From the NCBI GenBank assembly GCA_021639365.1, contig JAJXHK010000012.1, positions 1-48,773 on the forward strand: a stretch of DNA of 48,773 nucleotides, written 5' to 3'. Of the stretch, positions 42,660-48,773 are shown piece by piece. Source of the DNA: Collinsella aerofaciens. GTDB lineage: Bacteria > Actinomycetota > Coriobacteriia > Coriobacteriales > Coriobacteriaceae. Below the pieces are notes generated by a model. It was not told the DNA's origin. It did no database searches and saw only the letters and a program-made list of their open reading frames with translations. Each line of letters starts with the position of its first letter. Position 1 is the stretch's first letter. The position numbers were made by a program, and so were the translations under genes.

Positions 42660-43258
42660 TAGCGCTCATTCCTTTCGCGAATCTTGCGGGCACGCTCCCC
42701 ACGTTGTTTGGCCTTGCGCTTGGCGCGGGCCTCGTCACGGGCGTTGAGCTCGGCGGTCGCATCGACCTCGCGAGCAGCGGGGCTCAAGAACATATAACCG
42801 ATGAGCGCCAGCACGACACCGACCGTAATGCCGATATCGGCGACGTTAAAGACGGGAAAGTCGATGAAGGTGGTGGCGATAAAATCGGTCACGAAGCCAA
42901 AGGCGAGGCGGTCGATCGCGTTACCGATGGCGCCGCCCGCAACCATAGCCATGCCCACAACCTCAAGACGAGCGAGCTGAGGCGCACGGAGCAAGTAAAC
43001 GGAAATGGCGACGATAACCGCAAGCGCCAGCACAGCAAACGCGACGCCATGCCCCTCGCCCATGCTAAAGGCAGCTCCGATATTGCGGACAAACAGAAAA
43101 TCGATCACGCCGGGGATAACGGTCACATGCAGGGCGTCGCCCACGGCACGAACCGCAAGCTTGGTCAGCTGGTCAACGAGCAACACAACGAGCGCCACCC
43201 CACCAGCAACACCCAACCGCCAACGCAAAGGCGGCGTCATATCCCCAGTACGACCCAA
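42659..43258 (-). CDS. lspA: Lipoprotein signal peptidase (signal peptidase II)
   Basis: This 199-residue membrane aspartic protease removes signal peptides from lipoproteins. Four membrane helices are visible. Catalytic aspartates are in GGAIGNAIDRLAFGFVTDFI and FPVFNVADIGITVG. The C-terminal 40 residues are a strongly basic, Arg/Lys-rich cytoplasmic tail absent from most family members (usual length about 150-170). The start is uncertain: TTG at 43258 has a GGGGA site, while ATG at 43240 would give 193 residues. The stop overlaps rluD by one base. Confidence 0.93.
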   Translation of the reverse strand: MGRTGDMTPPLRWRLGVAGGVALVVLLVDQLTKLAVRAVGDALHVTVIPGVIDFLFVRNIGAAFSMGEGHGVAFAVLALAVIVAISVYLLRAPQLARLEVVGMAMVAGGAIGNAIDRLAFGFVTDFIATTFIDFPVFNVADIGITVGVVLALIGYMFLSPAAREVDATAELNARDEARAKRKAKQRGERARKIRERNER

Positions 43259-43370
43259 ATCAATCCCCTACCCTCAAGAACATCGAATAACATTTAACGC
43301 AAATAACCATCTTATATTGCCACACGCAGAGCGCACGACATATCCACCAACGCAAGCGAAATAACCAGCT

Positions 43371-43410
43371 AAAAACGAAAGCGGCATTCCGAAAAACAGA
43401 ATGCCGCTTT
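43371..43410 (-). terminator. Terminator of ileS
   Basis: On the minus strand a 12-bp stem AAAGCGGCATTC / GAATGCCGCTTT with a nine-base loop is followed by CGTTTTT. The plus strand also shows a short T-rich exit, so it may work in both directions. Confidence 0.85.
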
Positions 43411-43480
43411 TATTCAGCGGAGCAAATGGGCCGAAGGCGCCCAAATTCTCCCTTTTACTAAAATGCCGAGTTACCGTGCC

Positions 43481-46282
43481 TTAAAGGGCATTCGCACACC
43501 TCTCGCAAATATGCGCGTGGCCGTTGTACTCGCCGACGGTGGTGCGGTAGTTCCAACAACGATCGCAGCACTCGCCCTCGGCAGCCTCGATGGCAACGGA
43601 AAGCTCCTCGCCCTGGGTCAGTTCAACATCGGAGACGATGTAGAACTCGGCCAGGTCGACGGCCTTATCACCGGTCAGCAGCGCGTACATCTCAGCGGGG
43701 ACGACCGCCCTGACGCGGACCTGCTGGCTCTTGGTGAAGGTGCCGGCAGAACGGGCATCCTCAAGAGCCTTGGTCACGGCGCTACGGAGCTCGAGCGAAG
43801 CCTCAAGCACGCCCTCAAACTCATTGGCCTCGTCGACCGTGATGGGAGACTTGTACCAATCGAGAAGCGCGGCGTACTTCTGGTGATCGACGCAGCCGGC
43901 GGGCGCATAGGCCATGGCCTCGTCGACGGTGTAGGACAGGATCGGCTGCAGATCGCGCATGAGCATCGAGAAGAGCTCGGCCAGCACGGTCTGGGCGCTG
44001 CGGCGCTCGAGCGAACCGGGCTTGTCGCAGTACAGACGGTCCTTCAGGGCGTCGAGGTACACGTTGGAGAGCTCGGTAACCACAAAGTCGTAGAGCGCAC
44101 GGTAGGCACGCGGGAACTCGTAGCTAGCATAGGCATCGTCGACCTCGGCCTGGACCTGGGTCAGGCGGGCAACCATGAGCTTGTCGAGCGGCAGCAGGTC
44201 GACAAAAGCGACGCCGTCGGTCTCGGGCTCAAACTGACCCTCGAGCTCGGAGAGCAGGAAGCGCAGCGTGTTGCGGAAACGACGGTAGGCATCGGACGTA
44301 CGAGCGAGAATCTCGTGGTCGATGGACACGTCGGAGCTGGTGTCGACGGAGGCAACCCACAGGCGGATGATGTCGGCGCCCATCTCGTCGCAGACCTTAT
44401 TGGGGTCGATGACGTTGCCGAGCGACTTGGACATCTTGCGGCCCTGGCCGTCGAGGGTGAAGCCCTGCGAGACGACCGCCTTGTACGGGGCATGGCCGTT
44501 GGCGCCCACCGAGGTGAGCAGCGAGCTCTGGAACCAACCGCGGTGCTGGTCGGAGCCCTCGAGATACACGTCCGCCGGGTACTCAAGCTCGGGGCGATAC
44601 TCGCAGACTGCCTTCCAAGATACGCCGGAGTCCCACCACACGTCGAGGATGTCCTTATCGGCCTTGAGGTGATGGCCACCGCACTTGGGGCAGACGCAGG
44701 CCTCGCCCAGGTAGCTCTCGGGGGCGTCGGTGAACCAGGCGTCGGAGCCCTTCTCGTGGAAGAGCTTGATGACGGCGTCGAGCGTGGCGTCGTTCATGAC
44801 CTTCTCGCCGCAGTCGGCGCAGGTGTAGCTCGGGATGGGCACGCCCCAGTTGCGCTGACGGCTGATGCACCAGTCGGGACGCTGCTCGACCATGGCACCG
44901 ATGCGGTTGGCCGCGTGGGCCGGATACCACTTGACGTTCTCGCGGACCTCCTTGCCAGCCTGCTCGCGCAAACCGGTCTTGTCCATCGAGACGAACCACT
45001 GGTCGGTAGCACGGAAGAGCACCGGGTGCTTGCAGCGCCAGCAGTGCGGATAGCTGTGCGTGATCTTCTTCTCGAGGACCAGGGTGCCGCGCTCGCGCAG
45101 GAACTCGATGATGTGCGGGTTGGCCTCATCGGTGTCCATACCGCTGAAGGGTCCACCGGTACCAAACTCCTCGCCGGTATAGAACTTGCCGTCGTCATCG
45201 ACCGGCATGCAGATGTCGGTGATGCCCTCCTTGAGGCAGGCGAAGTAGTCGTCGACGCCGTGGCCGGGCGAGTTGTGGACGATACCGGTACCATCATCGA
45301 CACCGACGTAATCGGCCAGCAGCGCCACGCCCTCAACGCCATCAAAAATCGGCTGCTTGTAGTGGATGTGGTGGAAGGTCTCGGCGGGAACCACATAGGG
45401 CTTGCCGTCGACCATGACCGGGGTGTACTCCCAGCCAAACTCCTCGCAGCACTTGGGAGCCAGGTCCTCGAGCATGACCTCGGCGCGGCCATCATGCTCA
45501 ACAGCGACATAGGCGGCGCCGGGCTTAAGGGAAACGGCCTGGTCGGAGGGGATGGTCCACGGCGTGGTCGTCCAGATGATGAAGTCGACCGGGCCGTCGA
45601 AGTTCTCGAGGCCGGCGGGCTTGGAGGTCATCTCGAAGCGAACGAAGATGGAGGGGCTCGTCTCGTCGGAGTACTCGATCTCGGCCTCGGCGAGTGCGGT
45701 GTGGCAATGCTTGCACCAGTGAACCGGCTTGTGGCCGCGATAGATCATGCCCTTATCGAACATGGCCTTGAAGACCTCGATGTCGGCGGCATCATGCTGG
45801 TGATAGAGCGTCAGATAGGGGTTGTCCCAGTCGCCGAGCACGCCCAGGCGACGGAAGCCGGCCTTCTGCAGCTCGATGTTCTCGACAGCGAACTTGTTGC
45901 AGAGCTCGCGGATCTTAGCCGTGGAGGTCTGGTTGAACTTCTCGGTGCCGAGCTTCTCCTCGACCTTATGCTCGATCGGCTGGCCATGGCAGTCCCAACC
46001 AGGGACGTAGGGAACCTCATAGCCCTGCATCATCCAGTAGCGGTTGATCATGTCCTTGGAGATCTTATTCATGGCGTGGCCGATGTGGATCGGGCCGTTG
46101 GCGTACGGAGGGCCGTCGTGCAGCACGAACTTCTTGTAACCCTCGTTCTTCTTCAGAACCTGCTCGTAGACCTTGTTGTCCTGCCAGTCCTTGAGTCGCT
46201 TGGGCTCGGACTTGGAAAGACCGGCACGCATGGGAAAACCGGTTTTGGGCAGATTCATCGTCTGCTTGTACTCGTTTGCCAC
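43481..46282 (-). CDS. ileS: Isoleucine-tRNA ligase
   Basis: This 933-residue class I synthetase charges tRNA-Ile. HIGH is at 66-69 (GPIHIGHAMNK) and KMSKS at 616-620. The editing domain and a C-terminal zinc finger (C906/C909 and C926/C929) are present, as in bacterial-type IleS. The start is GTG at 46282 with AAAGGGG six bases upstream; a longer in-frame reading from 46405 would run through the T-box terminator and is not credible. Expression is probably controlled by the T-box leader at 46283-46621, which carries an AUC specifier. Confidence 0.97.
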   Translation of the reverse strand: MANEYKQTMNLPKTGFPMRAGLSKSEPKRLKDWQDNKVYEQVLKKNEGYKKFVLHDGPPYANGPIHIGHAMNKISKDMINRYWMMQGYEVPYVPGWDCHGQPIEHKVEEKLGTEKFNQTSTAKIRELCNKFAVENIELQKAGFRRLGVLGDWDNPYLTLYHQHDAADIEVFKAMFDKGMIYRGHKPVHWCKHCHTALAEAEIEYSDETSPSIFVRFEMTSKPAGLENFDGPVDFIIWTTTPWTIPSDQAVSLKPGAAYVAVEHDGRAEVMLEDLAPKCCEEFGWEYTPVMVDGKPYVVPAETFHHIHYKQPIFDGVEGVALLADYVGVDDGTGIVHNSPGHGVDDYFACLKEGITDICMPVDDDGKFYTGEEFGTGGPFSGMDTDEANPHIIEFLRERGTLVLEKKITHSYPHCWRCKHPVLFRATDQWFVSMDKTGLREQAGKEVRENVKWYPAHAANRIGAMVEQRPDWCISRQRNWGVPIPSYTCADCGEKVMNDATLDAVIKLFHEKGSDAWFTDAPESYLGEACVCPKCGGHHLKADKDILDVWWDSGVSWKAVCEYRPELEYPADVYLEGSDQHRGWFQSSLLTSVGANGHAPYKAVVSQGFTLDGQGRKMSKSLGNVIDPNKVCDEMGADIIRLWVASVDTSSDVSIDHEILARTSDAYRRFRNTLRFLLSELEGQFEPETDGVAFVDLLPLDKLMVARLTQVQAEVDDAYASYEFPRAYRALYDFVVTELSNVYLDALKDRLYCDKPGSLERRSAQTVLAELFSMLMRDLQPILSYTVDEAMAYAPAGCVDHQKYAALLDWYKSPITVDEANEFEGVLEASLELRSAVTKALEDARSAGTFTKSQQVRVRAVVPAEMYALLTGDKAVDLAEFYIVSDVELTQGEELSVAIEAAEGECCDRCWNYRTTVGEYNGHAHICERCANAL

Positions 46283-46621
46283 GGTACCCCTTTCATGTCG
46301 TGGGCGCGCACGCCCGTTGGGCACCAAAAAAGCGCCCGTCCCTGCAAGCTGGGACGAAGCGCCACAAACGGGCTGCATGCCCGCAAAAGCTCTTCGCTTA
46401 ACCACCCAGCTTAGATGCCCTCGCCCGCGTTATAGCGCGCTCGCATCCGTTACTCGGCTGGTCTGTATCGACGACCATCTCGGCGATGTCTACTAAGACG
46501 TGCCTGTACGGCGCGCCCGTTGGGACCGCAGCTCCGGGGTGATTTTCATCGGTCGCATGCGCGGGTTCTCAGCGCTCCCCGCTCTCTGTGGCATGCGGAC
46601 GGCCGACTACTCGTCCCCATC
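46283..46621 (-). promoter_or_regulatory. T-box riboswitch leader of ileS
   Basis: On the minus strand the leader begins GATGGGGACGAGTAG, followed by AGAGAGCGGGGA and GCTGAGAACC, the hallmarks of T-box stem I. The specifier is ATC at 46543-46541 in GAAAATCACC, an isoleucine codon matching ileS. The T-box bulge TGGT lies in GCTGGGTGGTTAAGCG (46410-46395). The antiterminator forms by GCTGGG/CCCAGC and AGCG/CGCT pairing. It competes with the terminator (46351-46362 with 46332-46342) followed by six T. Uncharged tRNA-Ile should permit readthrough. TGGT suits an ACCA tRNA end. Confidence 0.88.
46326..46362 (-). terminator. Attenuator terminator of the ileS T-box leader
   Basis: On the minus strand GCGCTTCGTCCC pairs with GGGACGGGCGC around an eight-base loop and is followed by TTTTTT. 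The CGTCCC segment also belongs to the antiterminator, which is the expected mutual exclusion. Confidence 0.85.
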
Positions 46622-46625
46622 AACG

Positions 46626-46653
46626 CTTATGCGCTGTATGGTAGCACGGTCAA
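46626..46653 (-). promoter_or_regulatory. Probable promoter of the ileS leader
   Basis: On the minus strand TTGACC and CATAAG are separated by 16 bases. Transcription would begin just before the T-box stem I. Confidence 0.5.
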
Positions 46654-46767
46654 CGCCGGCGAAAAACCCTCAACATCGGTTTCATACTTTAGAAATTTCT
46701 CGCGGTCGCAAGCACTCACTTGGAGCAAAATACCTGAAAGCACTTTATCTAACGAAAGAAGGCTCCT

Positions 46768-47850
46768 ATGCGCACGATTGGAATGAGCGACTATACCGTC
46801 GGCGAGGACTGCTTTGACGAGCTGCCCGGCGCGCTGGCCGAGTATGGAGCGACTAAGGTCGCGATTATCGGCGGCAAACGAGCGCTGGCCGCGGCGCTTC
46901 CCGGTATCGAAGCTGCGCTGGCAGGCACCGACGTCGAGATTCTGGAAACGCGCGTCTACGGCACCAACAGTACGCGCGCCAATATCGCCAAGCTCGTTAA
47001 CTCCCCCGCCTGCCAAGAGGCCGACGTGCTTATCGCATGCGGTGGCGGCAAGGCGCTCGATACCGTCAAGACGGCGGCCATCGAGCTCAAGAAGATCGTC
47101 TTTACGGTACCGACGATCTGCTCCAATTGCTCGGCCGCGACCGCCATTGCCGTTGTCTACAACGACGACGGCTCGCTCGAGGGCTATTCGTACCCCAATC
47201 GCCCCGCGCACATCTTCATCAACCCCAAGATCATCGCCGAGGCACCGGCGGAGTACTTCTGGGCCGGCGTGGGCGATGCCCTGTCCAAGCAGCCCGAGGT
47301 CGAATACGCCACGAGCGCCGGTAACCTGGAGCATACCGCCGGCCTTGGCTTGGCACTTGCTCACACCTGCTCCGAGCCGCTGTTTACCTATGGCGTCAAG
47401 GGTCTTGAGGACGTGCGCCAGGACCTGTCGAGCGAGGCCGTCAAGCAGATCGCGCTCGATATCGTGGTCAACACGGGCTATGTCTCCAACCTGACCAACC
47501 AAAACGATTACTACTACAACTCGAGCGTGGCGCATGCGTTCTACAACGCCACCTGCAGCATTCCGCGCGAGGGCACCTACCTGCACGGCGAGGTCGTGAG
47601 CCTGGGCGTGCTGGTGCTGTTTGCCTACACGGGCGATACCGAGAACCTTGAGCGCTACGCCGCCTTTAACAAGCAGATGGGCCTGCCCGTGACGCTTGAG
47701 CAGGTCGGGCTTTTCGAGGCCGATATCCCCGCCCTGTGCGAGTACGCGCACGCCACCAACGAGTGGAAGCAGGGCAACCCGGAGCCCTTCACCGACGAGA
47801 AGTTCGCCGCCGCCATCAAGGCCGCCAACGCCTACGGCCACACGCTCTAG
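46768..47850 (+). CDS. Iron-containing alcohol dehydrogenase, GldA-like
   Basis: This 360-residue NAD(P)-dependent dehydrogenase belongs to the group III (iron-containing) family, close in layout to glycerol dehydrogenase. The dinucleotide region contains VAIIGGKRA, CGGGKALDTVKTAA and TVPTICSNCSAATAIAVVY. Possible metal ligands are in WAGVGDALSKQPE, then histidines in SSVAHAFYNA and TYLHGEVVSLGVLV. The role may be glycerol, diol or another polyol oxidation, or aldehyde reduction in fermentation. GAAGG lies six bases before the ATG. It is divergent from ileS and ends in a strong terminator. Substrate unproven. Confidence 0.87.
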   Translation: MRTIGMSDYTVGEDCFDELPGALAEYGATKVAIIGGKRALAAALPGIEAALAGTDVEILETRVYGTNSTRANIAKLVNSPACQEADVLIACGGGKALDTVKTAAIELKKIVFTVPTICSNCSAATAIAVVYNDDGSLEGYSYPNRPAHIFINPKIIAEAPAEYFWAGVGDALSKQPEVEYATSAGNLEHTAGLGLALAHTCSEPLFTYGVKGLEDVRQDLSSEAVKQIALDIVVNTGYVSNLTNQNDYYYNSSVAHAFYNATCSIPREGTYLHGEVVSLGVLVLFAYTGDTENLERYAAFNKQMGLPVTLEQVGLFEADIPALCEYAHATNEWKQGNPEPFTDEKFAAAIKAANAYGHTL

Positions 47851-47860
47851 GCCCAGCCCA

Positions 47861-47904
47861 AAACCACCACAAAGGGGACAGGCACCTTTGTGGTGGTTTT
47901 TTAT
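47861..47904 (+). terminator. Terminator of the alcohol dehydrogenase gene
   Basis: A perfect 15-bp stem (AAACCACCACAAAGG and its complement, nine-base loop) is followed by TTTTTATT, ten bases after the stop codon. Confidence 0.9.
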
Positions 47905-47905
47905 T

Positions 47906-48364
47906 GCTCCAGCATTCAGTTCGTACTCGAACCCGATTCTTTACGAGAAAGGGTTCGGGTACGTTTTTTGTTTATCGGAAATTCTGCGGAAGGACCACTC
48001 GGAACGGTAAACAGGAACGAACAGAGGCAGGGCATCATCGTGGTGATGGTATCCTGCCTTTTGTTTTGCGGGATCAAGGTCGCTTTATGCGAACTTGATC
48101 GCCACTTATATGGCGCATTGATGGCAATTGCTTCGTACGTGCATACCGGGAGCCTGTACACCTCTGGCAAGGCGTAACACACTAGACTATGTTCCAAAGT
48201 CCGTGTGCTAAGGGGGCAGGCCCCTTAGAATTCCTGTGGAGTGTGTACGCACGTACGCAGGAAAACGGCAAAATTTCGCTATATCAGGGCGCTCTTTCAT
48301 TGGAGAGTATGGTATACACGGCTTAGTTCAACAAATAAGAATTTATATATAAAGGAGAATATTG
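47906..48364. other. Hairpin-rich non-coding stretch at the edge of AT-rich DNA
   Basis: No convincing gene is seen. Hairpins include CGAACCC/GGGTTCG (47927-47957), AGGCAGG/CCTGCCT followed by TTTGTTTT (48025-48068, terminator-like), GATCAAG/CTTGATC (48071-48099), and AAGGGG/CCCCTT near 48210-48228, just after a CACAC/GTGTG pair. The composition drifts from high GC to AT-rich toward the peptidase gene. This looks like the junction of an acquired segment. Origin-of-transfer-like structure is possible but unproven. Confidence 0.5.
48025..48068 (+). terminator. Terminator-like hairpin in the junction region
   Basis: AGGCAGG pairs with CCTGCCT around an inner ATCAT/TGATG pairing, followed by TTTGTTTT. 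No gene clearly ends here. Confidence 0.55.
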
Positions 48365-48773
48365 ATGAAACTGTTTTTATGTTCGCACTTTTCAAGTGTA
48401 GGAAGTCTGATAAAGGAAGAAATTGAAAATAAGAAAGTCGCATTTATTCCAACAGCTTCACTGCGTGAAGGCTACACCGGTTATGTCGGCTCGGCTCGAA
48501 AGCTATTCAATAAACTGGGAGCAGCCGTAACTGAAATTGATATTTCAACGGAGGCTTATTCAACGATACAGTCTGTTTTTGAAGATGCGGATGTGATATA
48601 TTTTACTGGTGGAAATTCTTTCTTCCTTATGGACCAGCTCCGTAAAACGGGAACGGATGAGCTGTTGAAGAAAGAATTGGCAAAGGGAAAACTGATGATT
48701 GGTGAATCGGCAGGTGCGATTATATGCGCTCCAAGCATCCAATATATCGAGCAAATGGATGAAAAGCCGGAGG
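48365..48773 (+). CDS. Peptidase E-like (S51 family) protein, N-terminal part, AT-rich and probably acquired
   Basis: The frame opens at ATG 48365 after AAAGGAG seven bases upstream and is still open at the window end (136 codons visible). The translation begins MKLFLCSHFSS, contains VAFIPTASLREGYTGYVG, then VIYFTGGNSFFLMDQLRKTG and the nucleophile motif IGESAGAIICAP. That matches S51 peptidases such as dipeptidase E and related class I glutamine-amidotransferase-like proteins. Base composition and codon choice (many AAA, ATT, GAA) are unlike the GC-rich neighbours and resemble Firmicutes. It is partial because the window stops, not because of a visible mutation. Confidence 0.85.
   Translation, partial: MKLFLCSHFSSVGSLIKEEIENKKVAFIPTASLREGYTGYVGSARKLFNKLGAAVTEIDISTEAYSTIQSVFEDADVIYFTGGNSFFLMDQLRKTGTDELLKKELAKGKLMIGESAGAIICAPSIQYIEQMDEKPE

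Noticed and set aside
47890..48177. A 95-codon open frame in the junction stretch
   Set aside because: It starts inside the terminator hairpin, crosses a second terminator-like hairpin, has no ribosome site and no recognisable family.
48241..48426. A short open frame overlapping the start of the peptidase E-like gene
   Set aside because: It is in another frame of the same region with no site or motif; the S51 frame has a strong ribosome site and family motifs.

Overview
The window is high-GC (roughly 60%) bacterial chromosome with dense, short-spaced operons. Protein content, gene order and codon bias point to an anaerobic gut actinobacterium of the Coriobacteriia, most like Collinsella. This is an inference from family resemblance; there is no rRNA in the window. 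Supporting signs are an SdaA-type fused serine dehydratase, fructose PTS genes with two adjacent 1-phosphofructokinase-like genes, the efp-asp23-nusB-xseB-tlyA-nadK-recN block, and a SigB/SigF-type sigma operon.

Layout. 1-599 is the 3' end of metK. 766-886 is a nested-palindrome element directly upstream of an iron-sulfur L-serine dehydratase gene. Next come an L,D-transpeptidase gene (2669-4393), a MacAB-like efflux operon (adaptor, ATPase, permease; 4526-7931), then on the minus strand a TetR regulator and a membrane flippase-like protein, two identical tRNA-Glu(CUC) genes and a CCA-adding-enzyme-family gene. 12082-19946 is a sugar-uptake region: two PfkB kinases, ptsI, ptsH, a fructose PTS IIBCA protein, and a divergent RpiR-family regulator. 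A second copy of the nested-palindrome element lies upstream of ptsH, again in the same orientation as the gene it precedes.

20208-33399 (minus strand) is housekeeping: recN, nadK, tlyA, xseB, nusB, asp23, efp, an Xaa-Pro peptidase, aroB-like, aroK, yqeG, mltG, ruvX and alaS. 33595-33834 is a small membrane protein of unknown function. 33841-37003 is an overlapping operon of a DUF948-like protein, an RsbW-like protein, a sigma factor and an AI-2E-family transporter. 37078-46282 holds rarA, a dGTPase-like gene, a small prepilin peptidase, a membrane glycosyltransferase, rluD, lspA and ileS; ileS is preceded by a T-box leader with an AUC specifier. 46768-47850 is an iron-containing alcohol dehydrogenase. 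After about 47905 the composition changes: a hairpin-rich non-coding stretch leads into an AT-rich, Firmicutes-like peptidase E gene cut by the window end, probably the edge of acquired DNA.

Most noteworthy. (1) Two copies of an element of about 120-127 nt: a conserved core of about 67 nt closed by a 26-30 bp outer stem whose sequence differs between copies yet stays paired, one upstream of sdaA and one upstream of ptsH. (2) An AroB homologue that has lost all the expected metal-ligand and substrate-binding motifs while its reading frame is intact. (3) An RsbW-like partner of the sigma factor that lacks the Mg-ATP asparagine. (4) A T-box leader for ileS that carries an intrinsic terminator.
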